5,101 bases of DNA, taken from contig CALCDS010000117.1 in NCBI GenBank assembly GCA_937900065.1, positions 1 through 5,101 of the forward strand. The letters run 5' to 3'. The stretch is from an uncultured Clostridiaceae bacterium (GTDB lineage Bacteria; Bacillota; Clostridia; Clostridiales; Oxobacteraceae). The notes below the pieces were generated by a model, which saw only the letters and a program-made list of their open reading frames with translations, made no database searches and was not told the origin of the DNA. The position numbers and the translations under genes were made by a program. Position 1 is the stretch's first letter. Each line of letters starts with the position of its first letter. Positions 1 to 5,101 of the stretch are shown in pieces.

Positions 1-27
1 TAAACCTTATATTTATTGATTGGCAGG

Positions 28-56
28 TTGAATTTTTTTGCTAATTACTATATATT
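28..56 (+). promoter_or_regulatory. Predicted sigma-A promoter of yacL
   Basis: A -35 box TTGAAT (28-33) and a -10 box TATATT (51-56) are separated by exactly 17 bp. Transcription would start near 63, leaving a leader of about 95 nt before the TTG start at 159. The sequence is AT-rich, so chance matches are possible, but both boxes and the spacing are good. No terminator or recognisable gene end is visible between 1 and 128; the TAA at 1-3 could be the stop of an upstream gene but this cannot be shown. Confidence 0.55.
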
Positions 57-142
57 AAAATTAATATCCAGATATTAAACAGCTTGCAGATAAGTATATG
101 TATAAATGTGGTTTAAAATGCAGTATCTATGAGAATAATAAT

Positions 143-152
143 AAAGGAGGTG
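143..152 (+). promoter_or_regulatory. Ribosome binding site that fixes the yacL start at TTG 159
   Basis: AAAGGAGGTG is a near-complete match to the anti-Shine-Dalgarno complement. It ends at a normal distance from the TTG at 159-161 (8 nt between GGAGG and TTG). The in-frame ATG at 129 lies upstream of this site and has no comparable ribosome binding site of its own, so the first ten codons of the longer reading frame are probably not translated. Confidence 0.8.
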
Positions 153-158
153 TACTTA

Positions 159-1259
159 TTGTTAAATAAATTGTTAAGAGGGTTGCTTACCATATGCGGT
201 CTAATACTTGGCTATGCACTGGCCGGTCCTCTGGTAACAACAGGTTTTGTAGAAAATGTATTAAAAATACAGCATAGTGATGTTCTGGTATATGTTTTGG
301 TTACTCTTTTGGGCGGAATCATATTGTTTATTATTTCACCGTTAATCGTTAAACTGGTGTGGGAACTGTCCGAAGTGATTGAAAATGCCACACAGAAGAT
401 GCCGATTAACGATATCTTGCTTGCAGTTTTCGGTTTAATAATAGGACTTATTGTTGCAAACCTATTTGCTGGACCGCTTAGCAATCTTCCATATGGCATA
501 GGGACGATAATAGTGATAATCCTTAATATAGTTTTAGGCACAATAGGGGCTAATATTGCAATAAAAAGAAAAGAGGAAATGTATAATTTGTTTTTATTTT
601 TCCGTAAGATAGGAAGCAAGCAAAAAGGTGTAAAAGGAGAGCATAAGGTTCAACCTAAAATTTTGGATACGAGCGTGATAATTGACGGCAGGATTTTCGA
701 TATATGCCAAACAGAGTTTGTAGAAGGTCCGCTTGTGATTCCAGGATTTGTACTTCAAGAACTAAGACATATAGCAGATTCTTCCGACAGTCTAAAGCGA
801 AACCGAGGAAGAAGGGGCCTTGATATATTGAACAGGATACAAAAAGAGTTAAGCATTCCTGTAGAGATAATAGATAAGGACTTTCCCGAGGCGACTGAAG
901 TTGATACAAAACTCTTAAAGCTTGCTCAAATGTTAGGTGGCAAAGTGGTAACGAATGATTATAATCTCAACAAGGTTGCAGAGTTTCAGGGAGTATCGGT
1001 ACTTAACATAAATGAGCTTGCTAATGCTGTAAAACCTGTTGTACTGCCGGGCGAAGAGATGGTAGTCCAGGTTATAAAAGACGGTAAGGAAACTGGACAG
1101 GGAGTAGCTTATTTAGATGACGGAACTATGATTGTAGTTGACGGAGGAAGAAAATATATAGGAGAAACGATAGGAGTCATAGTTACAAGCGTTTTGCAGA
1201 CAGCCGCAGGAAGGATGATCTTTGCAAAACCCAAAGCATTGATGGAAAAAGCAGTATAG
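159..1259 (+). CDS. yacL: Membrane-anchored PIN-TRAM domain protein (YacL family), probable ribonuclease
   Basis: The protein has 366 residues from the TTG at 159, close to the usual size of the Bacillus YacL family. The N-terminal third has four hydrophobic segments, roughly residues 5-25, 42-65, 84-103 and 112-135. A basic linker follows, then a PIN nuclease domain at about 168-285. The expected PIN acidic residues are visible: D170 in ILDTSVIIDGR, E201 in LQELR, D249 in EVDTKLL and D267 in TNDYNL. A C-terminal TRAM domain, a small OB-like RNA-binding fold, spans about 293-358. PIN domains are metal-dependent RNases, so membrane-tethered RNA cleavage or binding is the likely role, but its substrate cannot be read from sequence. 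The start was chosen from the strong ribosome binding site at 143-152; an in-frame ATG at 129 would add ten residues. The gene has its own promoter and terminator, so it is probably monocistronic at its 3' end. Family assignment is firm; the biological role is inferred. Confidence 0.93.
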   Translation: MLNKLLRGLLTICGLILGYALAGPLVTTGFVENVLKIQHSDVLVYVLVTLLGGIILFIISPLIVKLVWELSEVIENATQKMPINDILLAVFGLIIGLIVANLFAGPLSNLPYGIGTIIVIILNIVLGTIGANIAIKRKEEMYNLFLFFRKIGSKQKGVKGEHKVQPKILDTSVIIDGRIFDICQTEFVEGPLVIPGFVLQELRHIADSSDSLKRNRGRRGLDILNRIQKELSIPVEIIDKDFPEATEVDTKLLKLAQMLGGKVVTNDYNLNKVAEFQGVSVLNINELANAVKPVVLPGEEMVVQVIKDGKETGQGVAYLDDGTMIVVDGGRKYIGETIGVIVTSVLQTAAGRMIFAKPKALMEKAV

Positions 1260-1290
1260 AAAAATTCCGTCCATCGACGGAATTTTTCTT
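1260..1290 (+). terminator. Intrinsic terminator after yacL
   Basis: A perfect 12-bp stem (1260-1271 with 1276-1287) encloses the 4-nt loop CATC. The core is TTCCGTC/GACGGAA, and the 3' arm runs into TTTTTCTT. It begins one base after the yacL stop. Because the outer pairs are A on one side and T on the other, it could also terminate transcription arriving on the minus strand. Confidence 0.88.
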
Positions 1291-1319
1291 GATGGCTGGG
1301 CGCACCCATAGTGTGTAAT
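1289..1319 (+). promoter_or_regulatory. Weak candidate promoter for ispD-ispF
   Basis: TTGATG (1289-1294, 4 of 6 to consensus) and TGTAAT (1314-1319, 5 of 6) are separated by 19 bp, longer than ideal. It is the best promoter-like pair I could find between the yacL terminator and ispD. The -10 box lies inside the palindrome GTGTAATACAC. If it is not used, ispD-ispF must depend on readthrough from yacL. Confidence 0.25.
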
Positions 1320-1343
1320 ACACCGGTTGCACCCTATTTTTAT
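1298..1343 (+). other. Imperfect hairpin with U-rich tail in the ispD leader, containing an 11-bp palindrome
   Basis: GGGCGCA (1298-1304) can pair with TGCACCC (1328-1334) with one C-A mismatch. The pairing continues as CC/GG (1305-1306 with 1325-1326), past a bulged T1327. The loop contains the palindrome GTGTAATACAC (1313-1323). The stem is followed by TATTTTTATT (1335-1344). It could be a second terminator, an attenuator or a protein binding site. It matches no riboswitch I can recognise. Confidence 0.4.
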
Positions 1344-1373
1344 TGAATTGAATGCATTGTCTTTGAATGGTTT

Positions 1374-1380
1374 GGCGGTG
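1374..1380 (+). promoter_or_regulatory. Imperfect ribosome binding site for ispD
   Basis: GGCGGTG differs by one base from GGAGGTG and lies 9 nt before the ATG at 1390. It supports that ATG over the in-frame TTG at 1327, which has no ribosome binding site and sits inside the upstream hairpin. Confidence 0.6.
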
Positions 1381-1389
1381 AAAAATGCT

Positions 1390-2103
1390 ATGTTTAAGGG
1401 ATTAGATGTTAGCGCGATTATAGTTGCTGCTGGAAAAAGCAGAAGGATGGGCAATGGCCTAGATAAGCAGTATATGGCTATAGGAAATATCCCAGTGCTT
1501 GCACGTACTCTTATCGCTTTTGAAGGCATAGAATCGATCGATAGAATTGTTCTGGTCGTTGAAGCCGATAAAATAGAATACTGCACTGAAAATATAGTTA
1601 AAAAGTATGATATAAATAAAGTTGTTAAGATTGTCCCTGGGGGAGACAAGAGGCAGCAGTCGGTCATGAACGGGCTTGGCTGTATAAAGGATATATCGGG
1701 AATTGTTATAACACATGACGGCGCAAGGCCTTTTATAACTTCGAAGATAATAGAAAAGAGCATAGAAGAGGCATATATAAACGGTGCTGCAGTTTGCGCG
1801 GTCCCGGTAAAGGATACGATAAAGGTATCTGATTCGAACCTATTCATTAAGGACAATCCTCAAAGGGACAGTTTATATGCGGTTCAAACTCCACAAACAT
1901 TCAGATATGAGATATTGTATAATGCTCATGTGCAGGCATTGAAGGACGGTTTTACAGGCACTGACGACGCCGTGCTTGTCAGCAGGATAGGAGTAAAGGT
2001 AAAATTGTTTGAGGGCTGTTATGAAAATATAAAGATAACGACTCCAGAAGATATATACATAGCTGAAGCTATCTTAAAATACAGGGACCGCACCTTGAAA
2101 TAG
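1390..2103 (+). CDS. ispD: 2-C-methyl-D-erythritol 4-phosphate cytidylyltransferase (IspD)
   Basis: The enzyme joins MEP and CTP to give CDP-methylerythritol and pyrophosphate, the third step of the MEP route to isopentenyl diphosphate, in the cytoplasm. From the ATG at 1390 the protein has 237 residues, normal for the family. Visible motifs in order are the nucleotide-binding loop VAAGKSRRMG (12-21, with R19), DKQY (25-28, with K26), PGGDKRQQSV, HDGARPF, VPVKDTIK, QRDSLYAVQTPQTF, TDDA and ENIKITTPEDI near the C-terminus. These cover the CTP- and MEP-binding residues known from the E. coli enzyme. The reading frame stays open upstream to a TTG at 1327, but the added 21 residues resemble nothing in the family. 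ispF follows after 30 bp, and the pair is probably co-transcribed. No fusion, frameshift or missing catalytic residue is seen. Confidence 0.95.
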   Translation: MFKGLDVSAIIVAAGKSRRMGNGLDKQYMAIGNIPVLARTLIAFEGIESIDRIVLVVEADKIEYCTENIVKKYDINKVVKIVPGGDKRQQSVMNGLGCIKDISGIVITHDGARPFITSKIIEKSIEEAYINGAAVCAVPVKDTIKVSDSNLFIKDNPQRDSLYAVQTPQTFRYEILYNAHVQALKDGFTGTDDAVLVSRIGVKVKLFEGCYENIKITTPEDIYIAEAILKYRDRTLK

Positions 2104-2133
2104 GTTGGCATACCAAAAAGTGGAGGATATCAT

Positions 2134-2607
2134 ATGAGATTTGGGATAGGTTATGATGTTCATAGGCTTGTTTTAGGAAGAAAGTTGGTCATTGGAGGGG
2201 TAAAGATAGATTACGAGATGGGACTGCTCGGGCATTCGGATGCTGACGTGCTGACCCATGCCGTAATCGATGCACTTCTCGGAGCCGCAGGTTTGGGTGA
2301 TATAGGCAAGCATTTTCCTGATACGGATGAAAGATACAAAGGCATATACAGCATCGAGCTTTTAAAAAAAGTAGGGAAACTTTTACATTCAAACGGATTT
2401 AGCGCAAACAACATCGATGCAACGATAATTGCCCAAAGGCCTAAGATGGCGCCATATATCGATGCTATGAGAGAAAATATATCAGAAGCGCTTTGCATGG
2501 ATATCGGCCTTGTAAATATAAAAGCTACAACCGAGGAAGGTTTGGGATTTACAGGGAGAGAAGAAGGAATATCATCTATTGCTGCAGCAAGCATAATTGA
2601 AAAATAG
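2134..2607 (+). CDS. ispF: 2-C-methyl-D-erythritol 2,4-cyclodiphosphate synthase (IspF)
   Basis: This enzyme cyclises CDP-methylerythritol 2-phosphate to MEcPP with release of CMP, the fifth step of the MEP pathway. The family acts as a homotrimer with active sites at subunit interfaces. The protein has 157 residues, a typical length. The metal ligands D8 and H10 (in GYDVHR) and H42 (in the GHSDADVLTHAV segment) align in position with the E. coli enzyme. D56 in GDIGKHFPDTD, the AQRPK segment (100-104) and the C-terminal signature KATTEEGLGFTGREEG (130-145) are also present. GGAGG at 2122-2126 lies 7 nt before the ATG. It sits 30 bp after ispD with no terminator between them. IspE, which makes its substrate from the IspD product, is not in this window and must be encoded elsewhere. 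Confidence 0.97.
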   Translation: MRFGIGYDVHRLVLGRKLVIGGVKIDYEMGLLGHSDADVLTHAVIDALLGAAGLGDIGKHFPDTDERYKGIYSIELLKKVGKLLHSNGFSANNIDATIIAQRPKMAPYIDAMRENISEALCMDIGLVNIKATTEEGLGFTGREEGISSIAAASIIEK

Positions 2608-2617
2608 AGCTATTTTT
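2600..2617 (+). terminator. Weak possible terminator at the ispF stop
   Basis: AAAAATAGAGCTATTTTT can form a 7-bp stem with a GAGC loop, with the 3' arm itself T-rich, and overlaps the ispF stop codon. All stem pairs except the one closing the loop are A-T, so it would be unstable. A second T run follows at 2625-2630. It may reduce transcription into the next gene but is not convincing alone. Confidence 0.25.
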
Positions 2618-2660
2618 GGGCGATATTTTTGTAACGATTGCTTAAAATTGCAAAAAGCTT

Positions 2661-2687
2661 TTGAATGAAATATTTCAGTGGTATAAT
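2661..2687 (+). promoter_or_regulatory. Extended -10 promoter for the DUF554 gene
   Basis: TGGTATAAT (2679-2687) is a perfect -10 box (TATAAT, 2682-2687) with a TGn extension. TTGAAT at 2661-2666 lies 15 bp upstream; the hexamer at the ideal 17-bp spacing, TTTTGA (2659-2664), is weaker. An extended -10 often compensates for a poorly placed -35. Transcription would start near 2694, about 40 nt before the ATG at 2734. Confidence 0.7.
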
Positions 2688-2733
2688 TATATAAATTTGG
2701 TGTTGAATTATAATAATCTTGGGAGGCAAATAC

Positions 2734-3423
2734 ATGCTCTTGGGGACGGCGGTAGATGCACTATCGATAATCATAGGAGGAATGATAGGATTCTTATTAA
2801 AAAGCGGTATCCAAAAAAGGTATGATGATATTATAGTGAACGGCATAGGACTCTGTGTGATTCTGATAGGCGTGCAAGGCGCCTTGAAAGTTACAAATAT
2901 GCTGCTGATCATAATATCTGTTGTTATAGGCGGTATAATAGGAGAATTTATAGATATAGAGTGTTACTTAAAAAAATTGGGTGACGGCATAGAAAATAAG
3001 CTTAAAGGGCGTGGAGGAAAAATCTCCGAAGGATTCATAACATCAAGCCTTTTGTTCTGTGTTGGAGCAATGGCTATAGTTGGTTCGCTTGAGAGTGGAC
3101 TTACAGGCAATAATAAAATGCTTTTCACAAAGTCTGTGCTCGACGGTGTGTCTGCTATAGTATTGACCTCTTCGCTTGGTGCGGGAGTTTTGATATCTTC
3201 GGTTTCGGTATTTGTTTATCAAGGTTTGATTACAGTTGCAGCTTCATTTATAAAAACCGTTATGACAAAAGCTGTAATAAATGATATGACAGCTATAGGG
3301 AGCCTGCTTATAATCGGGCTCGGCTTTAATATGCTTGGCATTGCAAAGATGAAAATAGCAAACTTGCTGCCCGGCATTTTTATACCTGTTGTATATCAGA
3401 TAATAATAGGAATACTAAAATAA
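2734..3423 (+). CDS. DUF554 family integral membrane protein (YdfK/YqgA-like), function unknown
   Basis: The protein has 229 residues from the ATG at 2734, chosen because GGGAGG (2721-2726) lies 7 nt upstream. An in-frame TTG at 2719 overlaps that site and is unlikely to be the start. It is almost wholly hydrophobic, with about seven membrane segments, roughly at 5-23, 36-50, 55-72, 100-117, 137-160, 187-203 and 209-228. Features typical of DUF554 are the glycine-rich N-terminus, GxIGExIDIE near 70-78, SLLFCVGAMAIVGS, then GLTG, KSVLDG and a YQG motif in the C-terminal half. A charged cytoplasmic or external loop lies near 79-98. The function of the family is not established to my knowledge; a transporter-like role is only a guess from topology. 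It is preceded by its own promoter and stands between ispF and cysS without an obvious functional link to either. Confidence 0.88.
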   Translation: MLLGTAVDALSIIIGGMIGFLLKSGIQKRYDDIIVNGIGLCVILIGVQGALKVTNMLLIIISVVIGGIIGEFIDIECYLKKLGDGIENKLKGRGGKISEGFITSSLLFCVGAMAIVGSLESGLTGNNKMLFTKSVLDGVSAIVLTSSLGAGVLISSVSVFVYQGLITVAASFIKTVMTKAVINDMTAIGSLLIIGLGFNMLGIAKMKIANLLPGIFIPVVYQIIIGILK

Positions 3424-3431
3424 TGTACTGA

Positions 3432-3459
3432 TTGTCAGATTAAAAATTGCGGAAATAAT
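3432..3459 (+). promoter_or_regulatory. Candidate promoter of cysS
   Basis: TTGTCA (3432-3437, 5 of 6 to consensus) and AATAAT (3454-3459, 5 of 6) are 16 bp apart. Transcription would begin near 3466, giving a leader of about 170 nt that includes the whole inverted-repeat element at 3503-3594. No clear terminator follows the DUF554 gene, so readthrough from its promoter is an alternative source of cysS mRNA. Confidence 0.4.
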
Positions 3460-3494
3460 CAATGAAATCATTCCATTTTATATTAGGGAAATTT

Positions 3495-3502
3495 TTGATT
3501 TT
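3495..3502 (+). repeat. Left copy of 8-bp direct repeat TTGATTTT (probable target-site duplication)
   Basis: TTGATTTT lies immediately left of the inverted-repeat element and is repeated exactly at 3595-3602, immediately right of it. The next base, A, is also shared, so the duplication could be read as 9 bp. The 8-bp reading leaves the element ends in register (AGCT against GGCT). Confidence 0.65.
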
Positions 3503-3594
3503 AGCTCTGTTAAACAAAGACGTTGATTTTTTGAGCAATCTTAAGTGAGATGTGAGCGAGATGCTCAAAAATCAACATTAACTTTAACATAGCC
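3503..3594. mobile_element. MITE-like element, 92 bp, long imperfect terminal inverted repeats
   Basis: The left arm (3503-3541) and right arm (3559-3594, read in reverse complement) match at about 29 of 39 aligned positions. The left end reads AGCTCTGTTAAA and the right end, inverted, GGCTATGTTAAA. The inner parts are GTTGATTTTTTGAGCA (3522-3537) against TGCTCAAAAATCAAC (3562-3576), which differ by one T. They are followed by AATCT against AGAT next to a 17-nt loop (3542-3558). The element has no coding capacity. Exact 8-bp direct repeats flank it, as expected of a non-autonomous element mobilised in trans by a related IS. Families such as ISL3 and IS1595 make 8-bp duplications, but I cannot assign it. 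Transcribed, it would form a long hairpin. There is no U-run after it, so it is not a standard terminator. Confidence 0.65.
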
Positions 3595-3602
3595 TTGATT
3601 TT
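3595..3602 (+). repeat. Right copy of 8-bp direct repeat TTGATTTT (probable target-site duplication)
   Basis: This is an exact second copy of the octamer at 3495-3502, abutting the right end of the inverted-repeat element. Removing the element and one copy restores a continuous AT-rich leader running into AAAGCGGACTAAG ahead of cysS. Confidence 0.65.
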
Positions 3603-3620
3603 AAAGCGGACTAAGTATAG

Positions 3621-3628
3621 AAGGGGGT
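3621..3628 (+). promoter_or_regulatory. Ribosome binding site supporting the TTG start of cysS
   Basis: AAGGGGGT lies 7 nt before the TTG at 3635 and is the only purine-rich Shine-Dalgarno-like site nearby. The first in-frame ATG, codon 9 of the protein at 3659, has no such site and would remove the conserved KIYNTMTR start of the family. Confidence 0.75.
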
Positions 3629-3634
3629 ATAGCT

Positions 3635-5038
3635 TTGGGAATCAAAATCTATAATACTATGACAAGGTCAAAGGAAGAATTCGTGCCGTTAAAGCCCGGT
3701 GAGGTTTCAATGTATGTATGCGGCCCTACCGTGTATAATTATATCCATATCGGGAATGCCAGGACATTCATCTCTTTTGATACGATTCGAAAATATTTCG
3801 AATACAGGGGATACAAAGTAAATTATATACAGAATTTTACCGATATAGATGACAAGATGATAAAGAGGGCCAATGAGGATGGAATATCGGTAAAGGAACT
3901 TGGAGACAAGTTTATAGGTGAATATTTCAAGGATGCCGATGCCTTGGGCCTTAAAAGGGCGACCGTTCACCCGAGGGCTACCGAATTGATAGACGATATA
4001 ATCGATTTTATTAAGGATCTTGAAAATAAGGGCTATGCATATAACATCAATGGCGATGTATATTTTGATACTACAAAGTTTAAGGATTACGGCAAACTAT
4101 CTAATCAAAGGATCGATGATCTGGAAGCCGGAGCCAGGATAGATATAAATGAAACAAAGCACAATCCAATGGACTTTGCGCTTTGGAAGGGGCAAAAGCC
4201 GGGGGAGCCAGGCTGGGAGAGTCCATGGGGAGTTGGCAGGCCGGGATGGCATATCGAGTGCTCTGTTATGGCTACAAAGTTTCTCGGCGAAACCATTGAC
4301 ATACATGGAGGAGGTTCGGATCTTATCTTTCCGCATCATGAAAATGAGGTCGCACAGAGTGAAGCAAGATCCGGGAAACCATTTGCCAGATATTGGATGC
4401 ATACGGCTTTTTTAAATATAAATAATCAAAAGATGTCAAAGTCACTTAATAATTTCTTTACAACAAGGGAAGTGCTTCAGAAATATGATCCTGAAGTGAT
4501 AAGGTTTTTTATGCTTTCAGGGCATTACAGGACTCCTTTAAATTTCAGTCCTGATTTGCTGGAGCAGGCAAAGTCCGGTCTTGAAAGATTTTATAATTCG
4601 ATCCATAATCTCGAGTATCTGCTTAAAGGCGCCAAAGATAAAGATATGAGCGATACTGAAAGGGAATTATATGACAGGATAGATACGTATGAGGATAAGT
4701 TCATTGAAGCGATGGATGATGATTTTAATACAGCTGACGCTATATCGGTGATATTTGATCTTGTAAAAGACGTAAACACGAATTTAAATGCTGATAGTCC
4801 TAAAGTACTTGTGCAAAAGGCTCTCAAAAAGATCAGAGATTTAGGAAAACCCCTTACATTGCTGCAGAAATCGACCATGGGCAAGCTTGATGATGAGGTT
4901 CAAAAGCTGATAGAAAAAAGGCAGGAGGCCAGGAAAGAAAAGAATTGGGCTCTTGCCGATAAAGTAAGGGATGAACTAAAAGCCAAAGGCATTGAACTTC
5001 AGGATACTCCCCAAGGAGTAAAGTGGAGAAAAATATAA
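3635..5038 (+). CDS. cysS: Cysteinyl-tRNA synthetase (CysRS)
   Basis: This class I synthetase activates cysteine with ATP and loads it on tRNA-Cys in the cytoplasm. The protein has 467 residues, close to the 461 of E. coli, and starts at TTG 3635. The N-terminus KIYNTMTRSKE is typical. The first zinc ligand C29 lies in CGPTVYNYIHIGNAR, whose HIGN at 38-41 is the class I HIGH signature. The other zinc ligands C209 (HIECSV), H234 and E238 (FPHHENE) are at the positions known from E. coli; this zinc site selects cysteine over serine. GWHIECS, the HGGGSDLIFPHHENE segment and KMSKS (266-270) follow. The C-terminal helical region (about 310-467) is the tRNA-binding part and ends with KADxVRDEL-like and GIxLxDTPxGVxW motifs usual in the family. 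No key residue is missing. It appears to be monocistronic or last in its transcript, with a terminator 21 bp after the stop. A small mobile element sits in its leader. Confidence 0.98.
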   Translation: MGIKIYNTMTRSKEEFVPLKPGEVSMYVCGPTVYNYIHIGNARTFISFDTIRKYFEYRGYKVNYIQNFTDIDDKMIKRANEDGISVKELGDKFIGEYFKDADALGLKRATVHPRATELIDDIIDFIKDLENKGYAYNINGDVYFDTTKFKDYGKLSNQRIDDLEAGARIDINETKHNPMDFALWKGQKPGEPGWESPWGVGRPGWHIECSVMATKFLGETIDIHGGGSDLIFPHHENEVAQSEARSGKPFARYWMHTAFLNINNQKMSKSLNNFFTTREVLQKYDPEVIRFFMLSGHYRTPLNFSPDLLEQAKSGLERFYNSIHNLEYLLKGAKDKDMSDTERELYDRIDTYEDKFIEAMDDDFNTADAISVIFDLVKDVNTNLNADSPKVLVQKALKKIRDLGKPLTLLQKSTMGKLDDEVQKLIEKRQEARKEKNWALADKVRDELKAKGIELQDTPQGVKWRKI

Positions 5039-5059
5039 ATACCATTGCGTCCTAAACTC

Positions 5060-5090
5060 AAAACGCTGCGCTTTTTTGGCGCAGCGTTTT
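5060..5090 (+). terminator. Intrinsic terminator after cysS
   Basis: A perfect 12-bp stem (AAAACGCTGCGC at 5060-5071 with GCGCAGCGTTTT at 5079-5090) has a 7-nt loop TTTTTTG. The GC-rich core is strong. The T-run is only four bases, all within the 3' arm, and the matching A-run on the left means it could work in both directions. Confidence 0.85.
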
Positions 5091-5101
5091 GGAATTTCAT
5101 T

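Noticed and set aside
1..128. Possible end of an upstream gene at the TAA at 1-3
   Set aside because: Only the stop triplet would be inside the window, and any TAA in AT-rich sequence could look the same; there is no support for a reading frame.
129..158. ATG at 129 as the start of yacL, giving ten more residues
   Set aside because: The strong site AAAGGAGGTG (143-152) lies inside this extension and is correctly spaced for TTG 159. The extra residues also precede the usual start of the first membrane segment.
1327..1389. In-frame TTG at 1327 as the ispD start
   Set aside because: It has no ribosome binding site, lies in the hairpin, and would add 21 residues unlike any IspD N-terminus; ATG 1390 places the VAAGxSxRMG motif at the normal distance.
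1113..1856. A 247-codon open frame on the minus strand opposite ispD and the end of yacL
   Set aside because: It lies antisense to two clearly conserved genes, its translation has no recognisable domain, and it would have to read through the terminator hairpin region; it is a shadow frame.
2211..2594. A 127-codon minus-strand open frame opposite ispF
   Set aside because: It is antisense to a strongly conserved ispF, with serine/proline-rich translation typical of an antisense shadow and no motif of its own.
3461..3484. AATGAAATCATT followed by CCATTTTATATT as a terminator after the DUF554 gene
   Set aside because: The stem is only five mostly A-T pairs with a two-base loop, so it is too weak; the interrupted T-run does not help.
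3522..3576. The long inverted repeat before cysS read as an intrinsic terminator of the DUF554 gene
   Set aside because: The 3' arm ends in TCAAC and is followed by ATTAACTTTAACATAG rather than a T-run, and the pairing continues outward to 3503 and 3594 with flanking direct repeats, which fits an inserted element better.
4149..4415. An 88-codon plus-strand open frame inside cysS in another frame
   Set aside because: It lies wholly within the conserved catalytic region of cysS and shows no domain or convincing ribosome binding site.

Overview
The window looks like a chromosomal housekeeping segment of a low-GC Firmicute, most likely a member of the class Clostridia. The evidence is the AT-rich sequence, strong GGAGG-type ribosome binding sites, two TTG start codons, short intergenic gaps, and the order PIN-TRAM membrane protein, ispD, ispF, then cysS. 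That order resembles the yacL/ispD/ispF/cysS neighbourhood of Bacillus and Clostridium. All five genes are on the plus strand and all appear intact.

Layout: 1-158 is a leader with a good sigma-A-type promoter (TTGAAT, 17 bp, TATATT). 159-1259 is yacL, a membrane-anchored PIN-TRAM protein and probable RNase, closed by a perfect-stem intrinsic terminator at 1260-1290. 1291-1389 holds an imperfect hairpin and an 11-bp palindrome ahead of ispD. 1390-2103 (ispD) and 2134-2607 (ispF) encode two enzymes of the MEP isoprenoid pathway, 30 bp apart and probably one transcript. IspE, which acts between them, is not in the window. 2608-2733 contains a strong extended -10 promoter for 2734-3423, a DUF554 integral membrane protein of unknown function. 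3424-3634 is the longest gap. 3635-5038 is cysS (cysteinyl-tRNA synthetase), followed by a strong terminator hairpin at 5060-5090.

The most interesting non-coding feature is in the gap before cysS. A 92-bp element at 3503-3594 is built of two long imperfect inverted arms and is flanked exactly by an 8-bp direct repeat, TTGATTTT. This is the structure of a small non-autonomous transposable element (MITE) with its target-site duplication. It ends 26 bp before the cysS ribosome binding site, so it is probably transcribed as a hairpin in the cysS leader. No T-box is visible there.

I found no defence system, CRISPR array, tRNA, rRNA or wholly novel gene cluster. The coding content is ordinary; the points worth a second look are the MITE-like element, the structured ispD leader and the DUF554 gene with its own promoter.
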